The notes: generated by a model from the sequence alone, not told the origin. DNA of 64,000 bases from Uruburuella suis (GCF_004341385.1 NZ_SLXE01000010.1:17064-81063); one strand, 5' to 3'; positions 42,334-51,177 are shown, counted from the first letter of the stretch. Translations and numbers: made by a program.

Positions 42334-42807
42334 TCAGCTTTCGCCCAGCAAAATAGCGGGTGTGAGCGCGGCTTTGAGCTTGGCGTGATAGCCGTTGCTG
42401 TCGTGTTTGACCTGCAGCCACCAAAAGCCGCCTTTTTTATACGACCAATAAGCCTCGCCCTGCCAATGCCCGTTGAGCAAAAAGCGGCTCAATTCGCCCA
42501 GCCACGGTTGGTGGCCGACCAGCACCACGGTGTCGTTGCCGGAAAGGCGCTCGAAGAGGCGCGGCAGGGTGCGGGCATTGATGTCGGGATTGAGTGCAGA
42601 CAACACGGCGTAATCTTGGGTGAGATAATCGGCGGTTTGGCGGCTGCGCGCGGCTTCTGATGCCCACACTTGCGCATCTTGCGGCAGATGGCGGCGCAGC
42701 CAGGCGGCGATGGTGCTGGCTTGGCGGCGGCCGTTTTCGGTGAGCGCGCGCTCAAGGTCGGGCGGGCCGTATTCGGCTTCAGCGTGGCGCCAGAGAATAA
42801 TGTTCAC
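42334..42807 (-). CDS. sixA: SixA-type phosphohistidine phosphatase
   Basis: Histidine phosphatase-superfamily protein of 157 residues from the GTG at 42807. AAGGAT lies upstream and the reading begins NIILWRHAEAEYG, with the catalytic RHA. Further motifs are SEAARSRQTADYL and VLVGHQPWLGELSRFLL (second catalytic His). SixA removes phosphate from histidine in phosphotransfer proteins; in E. coli it acts on the nitrogen PTS, and ptsN lies 2.3 kb away here. An in-frame ATG at 42834 is possible but lacks a ribosome-binding site. Confidence 0.88.
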   Translation of the reverse strand: MNIILWRHAEAEYGPPDLERALTENGRRQASTIAAWLRRHLPQDAQVWASEAARSRQTADYLTQDYAVLSALNPDINARTLPRLFERLSGNDTVVLVGHQPWLGELSRFLLNGHWQGEAYWSYKKGGFWWLQVKHDSNGYHAKLKAALTPAILLGES

Positions 42808-42834
42808 AACGGTATCCTTATATATGGGTGGCAA

Positions 42835-43225
42835 TCGGGCGGCGTGTTAAGCATTTCAGCTCGGGAATTATAGCCTGAAGGCGGGATGCGTGAATAATAC
42901 CAATCCAAAAAAATAACCTAACTTCGTTGTCTCGCCTTGCCGTACTTTCTGCGGCTCGCCGCCTTGTTAGCTTACTTTTTTGAATGGGTATAAGAAAATG
43001 GTTTTATCGTGGCACGATTCAAGCCGGTGCAGCCTTGTTCCGCGTTGCTGCATTGCCTCGTTGTTAGCGAATCGCATCTTGTCGGGTTGCTTTTTTGAAT
43101 GGATATTTTTTGAATGGATATTTAAAGAATGGTTTTCTGCGACTGCGGCCGCTTTCAGACGGCCTTTTTATCCGGCATGGCGGGTGGCGTGATGTTGCGC
43201 TTGCCGGCGCTGGTTTTGCTATATA
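42835..43225. other. Intergenic region with family B repeats
   Basis: No gene. It holds one full family B repeat, a degenerate stretch with two TGAATGGATAT words at about 43096-43122, and a single DUS at about 43155. Confidence 0.6.
42897..42993. repeat. Family B repeat, complete copy
   Basis: Left TACCAATCCAAAAAAATAAC, right complement of TATACCCATTCAAAAAAGTA; interior has CTTCGTTGTCTCGCC and GGCTCGCCGCCTTGTTAGC. About 97 bp, no coding capacity. Confidence 0.7.
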
Positions 43226-43234
43226 ATGCCGCGC

Positions 43235-43759
43235 ATGGAAAATCAATACAACTGGCAGGCGGCGCTGCCTGCGCAGGCGCTGGCAGCCATCGGCGCGCAC
43301 GCAGCGCCTGTTTTAACGGCGCAATCGCTCACGCAAACGCTGCGTGCGGCGGATGCGCGCTTTTCGGTGCGGCTGCTTTATTTGGGCGCGGCGCCGTTTG
43401 ATGCTTTGTTTGCCGGCGGCTTGCCGGCGGATGCGCCGGGCTGGTTTGCCCGCGATGTGTTGCTGTGTTTGAACGATGTGCCGGTGGTGTGGGCGCGCAG
43501 CATGTGTGCGGCGGCGTCGCAACAATGGCGTTTGCTGCTCGATTGCGGCACGCGCCCTTTGGGCGAGCGCTTGTTTGACGGCTCGTTGCCGGTGCAGCGC
43601 TCGCCGTTTGAGTTTGCCTTGCTGGATAAGGCTGTGCCCGGCAGCGGGGCGGCCGAGCGCTTGCCGGCGCGGCGCTCGTTTTTTACGATGCAGGGCGAAA
43701 CGCTGGGGCTGGTGGAATGCTTTTTGCCGGCGTTGGATCAGGCTTTGGCTGCGCGTTGA
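43235..43759 (+). CDS. ubiC: Chorismate--pyruvate lyase UbiC
   Basis: Makes 4-hydroxybenzoate from chorismate, the first step of ubiquinone synthesis. It has about 174 residues. The family pattern is ARDVLLCLNDVPVVWARSM, PLGERLF, and a C-terminal RRSFFTMQGETLGLVECFLP holding the product-binding Arg and the catalytic Glu. The ATG at 43235 (or 43226) lacks a clear ribosome-binding site. TATAAT at 43222-43227 would place transcription start almost on the ATG, so the mRNA may be leaderless. The next gene is ubiA. Confidence 0.85.
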   Translation: MENQYNWQAALPAQALAAIGAHAAPVLTAQSLTQTLRAADARFSVRLLYLGAAPFDALFAGGLPADAPGWFARDVLLCLNDVPVVWARSMCAAASQQWRLLLDCGTRPLGERLFDGSLPVQRSPFEFALLDKAVPGSGAAERLPARRSFFTMQGETLGLVECFLPALDQALAAR

Positions 43760-43846
43760 GCGGCAGATTGATGCTTGGGCAGGGTTATCTGCATCACATA
43801 AAAATATATGGCTTGATAAAGTTCCATAAAATTAGATTATAATTCG

Positions 43847-43879
43847 AGGCCGTCTGAACGATTCAGACGGCCTTTTTTT
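43847..43879 (+). terminator. Inverted-DUS hairpin between ubiC and ubiA
   Basis: AGGCCGTCTGAA and TTCAGACGGCCT followed by TTTTTT. It suggests partial termination before ubiA. Confidence 0.8.
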
Positions 43880-43895
43880 GATGGAATCTTTATTC

Positions 43896-44813
43896 ATGCG
43901 GAATATCAAACGATTATTGCTCAAGTGTCTGCCGCGTTATGCGGTGGGGCGGCTGTGTGTGTATGGCCGCTTGATGCGGGTGGAAAAGCCCATCGGCACT
44001 TTGCTGCTGTTGTGGCCGACTTTGTGGGCTTTGTGGATTGCATCGGAAGGTGTGCCCGATTTTGTGATTTTGCTGGCTTTTATGCTGGGCACGTTTTTGA
44101 TGCGCAGCGCCGGCTGCGTGGTGAATGATTTTGCCGACCGCGATATTGATGGCGCGGTGGCGCGCACCAATCAGCGCCCGTTTGCGCAAGGGCTGGTGAG
44201 CAAATCAGAAGCTATGCTTTTGCTGCTGATTTTGTGCCTGCTGGCGGCTTTGTGCTTGCTGCCGCTCAACCGCCTCACCTGGCTGATGAGCCTGCCGGCT
44301 TTGTTTTTGGCCATTACTTATCCTTTTACCAAGCGTTTTTTCCCCTTGCCGCAATTTTATTTGGGGCTGGCATTTTCGTTCGGCATACCGATGGCGTTTG
44401 CCGCCGTTACCGAGAGCGTGCCACCGCTGGCTTGGCTGATTTTTGCCGCCAATGTGCTGTGGACGCTGGCTTACGACACTATTTACGCCATGGCCGATAA
44501 AGAAGATGATTTGAAAATCGGCATCAAAACTTCGGCCATCACTTTCGGCAGCCACGATGTGGAAGCGGTGATGTTGTGCCATTTCTGGTTTACCGTGCTG
44601 ATGGTGGTGCTGGGCGTGCAGATTGGCGCGAGCTGGCCTTATTGGCTGGTGTTGCCGCTGGTGGTGTATTGGCAATGGCAGCAATATCAAGTGATTAAAA
44701 CGCGCGAGCGCTGGGCGTGTTTCCGCACTTTTCTGGAGAATAACCGCATCGGTCTGGCTTGGTTTGCCGGCATTGTCGGCCATTATGCGTGGCTGGCTTG
44801 GCGCGGTTTTTGA
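43896..44813 (+). CDS. ubiA: 4-Hydroxybenzoate octaprenyltransferase UbiA
   Basis: Membrane enzyme attaching the polyprenyl tail to 4-hydroxybenzoate in ubiquinone synthesis. About 305 residues and eight or nine membrane helices. The two Asp-rich motifs are NDFADRDIDG (about 77) and DTIYAMADKEDD (about 199). The ATG at 43896 is used because TGGAAT lies upstream; in-frame starts at 43878-43881 fall directly on the preceding terminator. Confidence 0.94.
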   Translation: MRNIKRLLLKCLPRYAVGRLCVYGRLMRVEKPIGTLLLLWPTLWALWIASEGVPDFVILLAFMLGTFLMRSAGCVVNDFADRDIDGAVARTNQRPFAQGLVSKSEAMLLLLILCLLAALCLLPLNRLTWLMSLPALFLAITYPFTKRFFPLPQFYLGLAFSFGIPMAFAAVTESVPPLAWLIFAANVLWTLAYDTIYAMADKEDDLKIGIKTSAITFGSHDVEAVMLCHFWFTVLMVVLGVQIGASWPYWLVLPLVVYWQWQQYQVIKTRERWACFRTFLENNRIGLAWFAGIVGHYAWLAWRGF

Positions 44814-45060
44814 TGTTGAATCTGTTAATAACTTAAAGTAAATAATCTAAAGCTTTGCGCTGCCTTGCTGTTTTGTGGCTTGAATGTAGGCGGGGTTGTA
44901 TGACGGCAGATTTTTTCAGGTGCAAACGGAACTTTTTCAGACGGCCCGGCCGATAACAAGCTGCTTTCTGTATCTCAGGTATTTGATAGCAAGTATTTGA
45001 TTATTTAGTTTTTATTAATGTTTTGCCAGGCCGTCTGAAATGTAAAATGCGCGCGGGCGA
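44814..45060. other. Intergenic region ubiA-ptsN
   Basis: No gene and no paired DUS terminator for ubiA; single DUS words at about 44937 and 45031. Confidence 0.5.
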
Positions 45061-45089
45061 TTGAGATTTAAAACAACAGTCGGTACAAT
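45061..45089 (+). promoter_or_regulatory. Probable promoter of ptsN-hprK-rapZ
   Basis: TTGAGA, 17-base spacer, TACAAT, ending 37 bases before the ptsN ATG. Confidence 0.6.
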
Positions 45090-45126
45090 CGGCAACTGTT
45101 TTGCTTACCCAGTTTAAGAGAAATTT

Positions 45127-45573
45127 ATGAGCCTGATCGGCGAAATCTTACCTTTGTCGCACATTGTGCTGGATTTGGAAGTCAGCAGCAAAAAGCGTGT
45201 ATTCGAGCAGGCAGGTTTGCTGCTTGAAAATGAAGCCGGCCTGGCGCGCGCCGATGTGTTCGACTGCCTGTTTGCCCGCGAAAAGCTCGGCACCACCGGC
45301 TTGGGGCAGGGCGTGGCCATTCCGCACGGGCGCCATGCTTCGGTAAAAAAAGCCGTGGGCGCGTTTATCCGCACGCAGGAGCCGGTGGCGTTTGATGCGC
45401 CCGACGGCAAGCCGGTGTCGTTGATTTTTGTGCTGCTGGTGCCTGAAAATGCTACCGGCGAGCATTTGGAAGTGTTGTCGAAGCTTGCGGGGCGGTTTTC
45501 GCAAAAAGCCGTGCGCGAAGCTTTAATGAGCGCCGATGCCCAAGAGGTGCGGCGCATTCTAACCGAAGAGTAA
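45127..45573 (+). CDS. ptsN: Nitrogen-regulatory PTS IIA protein PtsN
   Basis: EIIA-Ntr domain protein of 148 residues that receives phosphate from the regulatory PTS. The phospho-acceptor is H67 in VAIPHGRH; AREKLGTTGLGQG and the C-terminal ALMSADAQEVRRIL match the family. It is followed after 4 bases by hprK. The cluster ptsN-hprK-rapZ is the standard betaproteobacterial arrangement of a sugar-free regulatory PTS. Confidence 0.95.
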   Translation: MSLIGEILPLSHIVLDLEVSSKKRVFEQAGLLLENEAGLARADVFDCLFAREKLGTTGLGQGVAIPHGRHASVKKAVGAFIRTQEPVAFDAPDGKPVSLIFVLLVPENATGEHLEVLSKLAGRFSQKAVREALMSADAQEVRRILTEE

Positions 45574-45577
45574 AGCC

Positions 45578-46540
45578 ATGCCCAGTGTATCGGTGCGCCG
45601 CCTGTATCAAGACAACCAGCACAAGCTGCAATTGGCGTGGGCGGCCGGCACGGCGGGTGCCGACAACCGCATCGGTGTGGAGGCCGACAAGCCCGTATTG
45701 GCGCTTGTCGGCCATTTGAATTTTATCCACCCCAATCAGGTGCAGGTGATCGGCGTGGCCGAGGTGGAATACCTCAGGCGCATCGAGAGCGGTGAAATCG
45801 GCCACAGTTTCGGCGAAATGTTTGAATTGGATATGGCGCTGGTGATTGTGGCCAACGGCTTGCCGGTGCTGCCGATATTGCGCGATTATTGCCACACGCA
45901 TAATGTGCCCCTGCTCACTTCCAAGCTGGAAAGCCCTTATCTGATGGATGTGTTGCGCATCTATCTGCAACGCACGCTGGCGGTGTCTACCGTGAAACAC
46001 GGCGTGTTTCTCGATGTGTTTGAAATCGGCGTGCTGATTACCGGCCAATCGGGCTTGGGCAAAAGCGAATTGGCGCTGGAGCTGATTTCGCGCGGCCACA
46101 GCCTGGTGGCGGATGACGCGGTGGAAATCTACCGCACCGGCCCCGAAACGCTCGACGGCCGCTGCCCGCCGATGCTGCGTGATTTTCTGGAAGTGCGCGG
46201 CTTGGGTGTGCTCAATGTGCGCCACATCTTCGGCGAAACCTCTATCCGCCCGAAAAAAATTCTGCAATTGATTATCAACCTGGTGCCGGCTGATGATGAA
46301 TACATGAAGCAGCTCGACCGCCTGAGCATACGCACCGAAACCGAATCCATTCTTAATGTCAACATCCGCTCGGTGAGCCTGCCGGTGGCGGTGGGCCGCA
46401 ACTTGGCCGTGTTGGTTGAAGCTGCGGTGCGCAACTATATTTTGCAGTTGCGCGGAAAAGACAGCACCAAAGAATTTCTCGAACGCCATCAAACCATGCT
46501 GAAAGAAGACGAATTTAATCATGAAAATAGTGCTGATTAG
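45578..46540 (+). CDS. hprK: HPr kinase/phosphorylase
   Basis: Bifunctional enzyme that phosphorylates and dephosphorylates HPr on serine. It has 320 residues: an N-terminal regulatory domain (1-130), then the kinase domain with H141, Walker A GQSGLGKSE (156-164), LVADDAVEIYR, and the signature LEVRGLGVLNVRHIFGETSI. The last 20 bases overlap rapZ. Confidence 0.95.
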   Translation: MPSVSVRRLYQDNQHKLQLAWAAGTAGADNRIGVEADKPVLALVGHLNFIHPNQVQVIGVAEVEYLRRIESGEIGHSFGEMFELDMALVIVANGLPVLPILRDYCHTHNVPLLTSKLESPYLMDVLRIYLQRTLAVSTVKHGVFLDVFEIGVLITGQSGLGKSELALELISRGHSLVADDAVEIYRTGPETLDGRCPPMLRDFLEVRGLGVLNVRHIFGETSIRPKKILQLIINLVPADDEYMKQLDRLSIRTETESILNVNIRSVSLPVAVGRNLAVLVEAAVRNYILQLRGKDSTKEFLERHQTMLKEDEFNHENSAD

Positions 46541-47375
46541 CGGCCTTTCCGGCTCGGGGAAATCAGTGGCCCTCAAGCTTTTGGAAGACTTGGGCTATTA
46601 TTGTGTCGATAATTTGCCGATGAGCCTGCTGCCCTCGCTGGTGATGCACCACATCGGCCAAGATGAAATTGAGCAGCTCGGCATCAGCGTGGATATTCGC
46701 TCGCGCATCGATATTCACGAAGCCGAAAAACAGATTGCCGCGCTGCGCGCCGAGGGGCACGAGATTGATGTGTTGTTTCTCGAGGCCGAAGAGGGCGTGT
46801 TGGTGCGCCGCTTTTCCGAAACCCGCCGCGGCCACCCTTTGTCGGGGCAGAGCTTGACCTTGCTGGAAAGCCTGCAACAAGAGCGCGCCTGGCTCTCGCC
46901 GTTGCGCGAAATCGCCTATTGCATCGACACCTCGAAAATGAACGCCCAGCAGCTGCGCTACAGCGTGCAGCAATGGCTGAAGCTGGAAAACAAAGGCCTG
47001 CTGGTGATTTTGGAATCGTTCGGCTTCAAATACGGCGTGCCCACCAATGTGGATTTTCTGTTTGACATGCGCAGCCTGCCCAATCCGTATTACGATCCGC
47101 AGCTGCGCCCGTTTAACGGTATGGACAAAGAAATTCAGGATTATCTCGACGGCCAGCCGCTGGTGCAGAAAATGATTGATGATATTGACGGCTTTCTCAG
47201 CAATTGGCTGCCGTGCATGCAGTTGGAAAGCCGCAGCTATGTTACTGTGGGCATAGGCTGCACCGGCGGCCAGCACCGCTCGGTTTATGTGGTGGAGCAG
47301 CTCGCGGCGCGCTTAAAAGGGAAATATCAATTGCTGGTGCGCCACCGCCAAGTGCACAATTTGGCCGGGCGCTGA
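46521..47375 (+). CDS. rapZ: RNase adapter/nucleotide-binding protein RapZ
   Basis: P-loop protein of 284 residues with Walker A ISGLSGSGKS (about 6-15) and the C-terminal RNA-binding part containing GIGCTGGQHRSVYVVE (about 242-257). In E. coli it steers RNase E to the GlmZ small RNA. It overlaps the hprK 3' end by 20 bases, indicating coupling. Nothing unusual in length. Confidence 0.94.
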   Translation: MKIVLISGLSGSGKSVALKLLEDLGYYCVDNLPMSLLPSLVMHHIGQDEIEQLGISVDIRSRIDIHEAEKQIAALRAEGHEIDVLFLEAEEGVLVRRFSETRRGHPLSGQSLTLLESLQQERAWLSPLREIAYCIDTSKMNAQQLRYSVQQWLKLENKGLLVILESFGFKYGVPTNVDFLFDMRSLPNPYYDPQLRPFNGMDKEIQDYLDGQPLVQKMIDDIDGFLSNWLPCMQLESRSYVTVGIGCTGGQHRSVYVVEQLAARLKGKYQLLVRHRQVHNLAGR

Positions 47376-47379
47376 GCGT

Positions 47380-47415
47380 TTTCAGACGGCATGAGTCTTA
47401 AAAGGCCGTCTGAAA
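47380..47415 (+). terminator. Inverted-DUS hairpin after rapZ
   Basis: TTTCAGACGGC and GCCGTCTGAAA with a 14-base loop, right after the rapZ stop. Confidence 0.7.
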
Positions 47416-47441
47416 CTTTAAAAGCTTAAAAGAAAACAATC

Positions 47442-47450
47442 TGCTATAAT
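47442..47450 (+). promoter_or_regulatory. Extended -10 promoter ahead of the YlqF-type GTPase gene
   Basis: TGCTATAAT is a full extended -10 element; no -35 is visible. Shortly downstream, CAGGCAGCC/GGCTGCCTG (47464-47488) forms a 9-bp stem in the leader. Family B repeats lie between this promoter and the start codon. Confidence 0.5.
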
Positions 47451-47510
47451 GCGGCATTCTGTTCAGGCAGCCTTTTACCGGCTGCCTGATTACTATTCCG
47501 AAACCGTTTT

Positions 47511-47712
47511 TATACCCATTCGAAAAAATAAGCTAATACCAATTCAAAAAAGTAAGCTAACAAGGCGGCGAGCCGAAGACAGTACACCTAGTACGGCTAG
47601 GCGAGACAACGAAGTTAGGTTATTTTTTTGGATTGGTATAATAAGGCGGCGAGCCGAAGACAGTACGGCTAGGCGGGTCAATTCAGTTAGGTTATTTTTT
47701 CGAAAGGGTATC
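47511..47712. repeat. Nested family B repeats in the leader of the GTPase gene
   Basis: Outer ends TATACCCATTCGAAAAAATA and the complement of GATACCCTTTCGAAAAAATA. A further copy is inside at about 47536-47640 (TACCAATTCAAAAAAGTAAG to TTTTTGGATTGGTATA). The words GGCGGCGAGCCGAAGACAGT and CGAGACAACGAAGTTAGG recur. Confidence 0.65.
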
Positions 47713-47750
47713 AGACGGCCTCTGCCGCTTTGGCAAACCCAAGAGACAAT

Positions 47751-48674
47751 ATGGCAATCCAATGGTATCCCGGCCACATGCACAAGGCCAAAAAAGCCAT
47801 TATCGAGCGCTTGAAAAGCGTGGATATGGTGATAGAAGTGCTCGACGCGCGCCTGCCCGCATCGAGTGAAAACCCGCTTTTGGCCAAGCTCTCGGCCGAC
47901 AAGCCCAAGCTGAAAATATTAAACAAGCAAGATTTGGCCGACCCCGAGCGCACCGATATCTGGCTGGCCGAATTCCAAAGCCGCCCCCACACCAACGCCA
48001 TTGCGCTCGATGCGTCCGACCGCAGCGCCGCCGCCAAAATGATAGCAGCCTGCCGCAAGCTCGTGCCACACCGAAAAGGCATCGACAAACCCTTACGCGT
48101 GCTGATTTGCGGCATTCCCAACGTGGGCAAATCCACCCTGATTAACGGCATGCTCGGCAAAAAAAGCGCCAAAACCGGCAACGAGCCCGGCATCACCAAA
48201 GCCGAGCAGCGCCTGTTTCTCGCCGACGACTTTTGGCTTTACGACACCCCCGGCATGCTGTGGCCGAAAATCATCGTTGAAGAAAGCGGCTATAATTTGG
48301 CCGCCAGCGGCGCAGTCGGGCGCAACGCGCTTGATGAAGAAGTGGTGGCGCTTGAGTTGCTCGACTATCTGCGCCGCCATTACCTGCCGCTTTTACAGGC
48401 GCGCTATCAGGCCGACAAAGATGCCAGCAGCCATTGGCGCGACGATGAATGGCTAGACTGGATAGGCAGAAAGCGCGGCGCACTATTGCCCGGCGGCCGC
48501 ATCAACCACCAAAAAGCCGCCGAAAACACGCTCACCGATTTTCGCGACGGCCAAATCGGCCGCATCACGCTGGAAACCCCGCACCAATGGGAAGCCTGGC
48601 TGAAAAAAGCACGTCAAAACGAAGCCGCATTAAAAGCCGAACGCGAAGCCAAAAAAGCCGCGCGCAAAGGTTGA
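47751..48674 (+). CDS. ylqF: Ribosome biogenesis GTPase YlqF/RbgA-like
   Basis: Circularly permuted GTPase of 307 residues that assists large-subunit assembly. It starts QWYPGHMHKAKK as in the family. Motifs run G4 NKQDLAD (about 63), then G1 GIPNVGKST (about 123) and G3 DTPGML (about 165). The ATG at 47751 is preceded by AAGAGA; the longer frame runs through a DUS. The lysine-rich C-terminal tail binds RNA. A long repeat-filled leader precedes it. Confidence 0.93.
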   Translation: MAIQWYPGHMHKAKKAIIERLKSVDMVIEVLDARLPASSENPLLAKLSADKPKLKILNKQDLADPERTDIWLAEFQSRPHTNAIALDASDRSAAAKMIAACRKLVPHRKGIDKPLRVLICGIPNVGKSTLINGMLGKKSAKTGNEPGITKAEQRLFLADDFWLYDTPGMLWPKIIVEESGYNLAASGAVGRNALDEEVVALELLDYLRRHYLPLLQARYQADKDASSHWRDDEWLDWIGRKRGALLPGGRINHQKAAENTLTDFRDGQIGRITLETPHQWEAWLKKARQNEAALKAEREAKKAARKG

Positions 48675-48722
48675 GCCGTTTTCAGACGGCCTGATTTGCA
48701 ATGCCTTTTACAACGCATCACG

Positions 48723-48824
48723 CGTAGGTAGGATTCTTAAATCCGATGCTTATTCGAAGAACAAGACAACCATGTGCTTGGTTTTCGTGGCAAATGCCGG
48801 ATTTGAAAATCTGACCTGCTACTG
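48723..48824. repeat. Degenerate family C repeat
   Basis: GTAGGTAGGATTCTTAAATC on the left and GCCGGATTTGAAAATCTGAC on the right resemble the 15.6-kb copy with several changes. Confidence 0.45.
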
Positions 48825-48864
48825 CCCAAAAAAGGCGCGCACGCAGCGCACAAAGATTAAACCG

Positions 48865-48900
48865 TTTTCAGACGGCCTTGTTTGCCATGCCGTCTGAAAA
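48865..48900. terminator. Inverted-DUS hairpin before the lipoprotein gene
   Basis: TTTTCAGACGGC and GCCGTCTGAAAA around 12 bases; one arm has the ATGCCGTCTGAA form. Confidence 0.65.
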
Positions 48901-48912
48901 GCATAGGAGAAA

Positions 48913-49233
48913 ATGATGAACAAACTGATTGCACTTATTCTATCCGCCACACTCGCCGCCTGCGCCGCTGTTTCAGACGGCCAAACCATCCAAGTTTACA
49001 AACTCGACGGCGCGCGCCAATGCGAAGGCGCGGGCATTTCTGTGCAAGAAATGCAAAAAGAGCTCTCCGGCATCCGCGTGTATGGCGCTGAAAAAAGTGC
49101 GCTGCAAGACGTGATGTTTCCCGCCGTGTGCGGCGGCGGCACCGGCAGCATCAATGTTTACACCATTGCTAAAGCTGATGTGAAACAAGCACAGGCGCGC
49201 GGCTTTGCCCTGTTGCCGCAGAATGAGCGCTGA
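48913..49233 (+). CDS. Small lipoprotein of unknown function
   Basis: 106 residues. The signal sequence ends in lipobox LAAC (Cys at about 17), so it is a predicted lipoprotein. The mature part has two cysteines (ARQCEGAG and AVCGGG), which may form a disulfide. A DUS lies within the coding region right after the lipobox (encoding VSDGQ). AGGAG precedes the ATG. It lies 26 bases before scpB and may share its transcript. Confidence 0.75.
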   Translation: MMNKLIALILSATLAACAAVSDGQTIQVYKLDGARQCEGAGISVQEMQKELSGIRVYGAEKSALQDVMFPAVCGGGTGSINVYTIAKADVKQAQARGFALLPQNER

Positions 49234-49259
49234 GCGCTTGCCTTAAACCTTAAACCGAT

Positions 49260-49901
49260 ATGAACGACAAACTCGCCCCCGATGCGCTGATTGAAGCCGC
49301 CCTGCTCACGCAAATCGAGCCTTTGAGCGAGCGGACGATGCGCGAATTGTGCGTGCCGCCTTTATCGCCCGACAAGCTGATCGACGTGCTCTCCACGCTC
49401 AAAGCCCGCTGGCACAACCGCGCGCTGCAATTGGTGCACACCCATGAAGGCTGGCGCTTCCAAATTGATGCGCGCGCGTTTGAGCGGCTGGGCAGCCTGC
49501 AAGAGCAGCGCGCGCCGCGCTATTCACGCGCGGTGATGGAAACGCTGGCGATTATCGCTTATCAGCAGCCGGTGACGCGCGGCGATATCGAGGGCATACG
49601 CGGGGTGGCGGTTTCGAGTAATGTGATGCAAACGCTGCAAGACAGGGGCTGGATTGAAGCCATCGGCCATCGCGACAGCATCGGCCGCCCCGCCTTGTGG
49701 GCCACCACCGAAGCCTTTCTCACCGATTTGCAGCTGGGCGATCTCACCGAGCTGCCGCCGCTCACCGAATTGGGCGAATTGGTGTTGCCCGATTTGATGG
49801 AAATGCCGTCTGAAGCGGAAGAAGAAGCCGAGGCAGAAGCAATAGAAAACCCGGCCGAAAAAGAAAACCATGCAGAAAACAGCCCACCTTTGTTAAACTG
49901 A
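49260..49901 (+). CDS. scpB: Segregation and condensation protein B
   Basis: Winged-helix partner of the SMC-ScpA chromosome condensation complex. It has 213 residues: an N-terminal winged helix (about 5-80), a second (about 85-160) with AVMETLAIIAYQQPVTRGDI and IRGVAVSSNVMQTLQDRGWI, and GRPALWATTEAFL. The acidic C-terminal tail has a DUS in frame (ATGCCGTCTGAA encoding MPSE at about 181). No scpA or smc is nearby. Confidence 0.94.
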   Translation: MNDKLAPDALIEAALLTQIEPLSERTMRELCVPPLSPDKLIDVLSTLKARWHNRALQLVHTHEGWRFQIDARAFERLGSLQEQRAPRYSRAVMETLAIIAYQQPVTRGDIEGIRGVAVSSNVMQTLQDRGWIEAIGHRDSIGRPALWATTEAFLTDLQLGDLTELPPLTELGELVLPDLMEMPSEAEEEAEAEAIENPAEKENHAENSPPLLN

Positions 49902-50010
49902 GGCCGTCTGAAAGCCGGCGCAGGCAGCCCTTGCCGCGCCACATTAACCATCCTGCCGCAGAAGCCGCAGAAGAACCGTTCCACTTTGGAAACGTGTTAG
50001 GAGAATCCAC

Positions 50011-51102
50011 ATGAAAAGCAAACAGCCCACCAGCAAACGCGAATTCCGCGACGGCGGCAGCAGCAAAAAGCCCGCCGCGAAAAAGCCCGCCGCCCAAAAA
50101 ACAGCAGCGCCAAAAGCCGCTGCGCCCAAAACGCAGAATAAGCGTTCAGACGGCCTCAAAGCCGGCAAAAACACTCAAACCGGTTTCAAACCCAAAGCGC
50201 AAGCCGCTGATAAACAGCAAGAAGCTGCGCCGAAAACCCGCGCCACCCGCGCCAAAAAGCTGATTGTGCGGGCGCCGAACCAAAAAATTCAAGAGCGCGC
50301 GCGCGATTTGAAAGAAAAACGCGTGGGCAGCGAAAACATCGAGCCCGAGCGCCTGCAAAAAGTGTTGGCCGCATCGGGCGTGGGCTCGCGCCGCGAAATG
50401 GAAGAATGGATCAGCCAAGGCATGGTGAAGCTGAACGGCCGCGTGGCACAGCTGGGCGACAAAGTGGCACCGGGCGACCATGTGCAGGTAAAAGGGCAAA
50501 ACATCAACCTTAAATGGGCCGACCGCCTGCCGCGCATTATTCTCTATTACAAACAAGAGGGTGAAATTGTGTCGCGCGACGACCCGCAAGGGCGTGTGAG
50601 CATTTTCGACCGCCTGCCGCAAGCGGCCAGCAGCCGCTGGGTGGCCATCGGCCGCCTCGACATCAACACCAGCGGCTTGCTTATTCTCACCACTTCGGGC
50701 GAATTGGTGCAGCGTTTCGCCCACCCGAGCTTTGAAGTGGAGCGCGAATACGCCGTGCGCGTGTTGGGCGAGATGAGCACCGAGCAAATGAAAATGCTCA
50801 CCGAAGAGGGCGTGATGCTGGAAGACGGCCTGGCCAAGGTGGAGCGCATTTACGAGCAGGGCGGCGAGGGCGCCAACAAATGGTATAACGTGGTGATTAA
50901 AGAAGGGCGCAACCGCGAAGTGCGACGTATTTTCGAGAGCCTCGACCTCACCGTGAGCCGCTTGGTGCGCGTGGGCTTCGGCCCCATCGGCCTGCCCAAC
51001 CGCTTGAAACGCGGCCAGTTTTACGAGCTTAACCCTGCCGAAGTGGCCAATATCGTGAAATGGGCGGATATGCCGCTGCCGGGCGAGCGCCGCCGCAAAT
51101 AA
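50011..51102 (+). CDS. rluB: 23S rRNA pseudouridine synthase RluB-like
   Basis: Modifies a uridine in 23S rRNA (position 2605 in E. coli). It has 363 residues: an N-terminal lysine/alanine-rich disordered stretch (about 1-105), an S4 RNA-binding domain (about 112-170, ERLQKVLAASGVGSRREMEE), and a catalytic domain with the Asp in IGRLDINTSGLLILT (about 215-229). NREVRRIFESL and RVGFGPI match RsuA/RluB enzymes. The long basic leader is typical of the neisserial version. Confidence 0.92.
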   Translation: MKSKQPTSKREFRDGGSSKKPAAKKPAAQKTAAPKAAAPKTQNKRSDGLKAGKNTQTGFKPKAQAADKQQEAAPKTRATRAKKLIVRAPNQKIQERARDLKEKRVGSENIEPERLQKVLAASGVGSRREMEEWISQGMVKLNGRVAQLGDKVAPGDHVQVKGQNINLKWADRLPRIILYYKQEGEIVSRDDPQGRVSIFDRLPQAASSRWVAIGRLDINTSGLLILTTSGELVQRFAHPSFEVEREYAVRVLGEMSTEQMKMLTEEGVMLEDGLAKVERIYEQGGEGANKWYNVVIKEGRNREVRRIFESLDLTVSRLVRVGFGPIGLPNRLKRGQFYELNPAEVANIVKWADMPLPGERRRK

Positions 51103-51177
51103 TCAGCGGTCAAGGCCGGGCTTTGAATCCGGCATTTGTTTGCATGCTGCTCAAGCTGTTTTTCATCCACATCACGT

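Noticed and set aside
47449..47814. 121-codon frame before ylqF
   Set aside because: It consists of family B repeat sequence and then overlaps ylqF out of frame.
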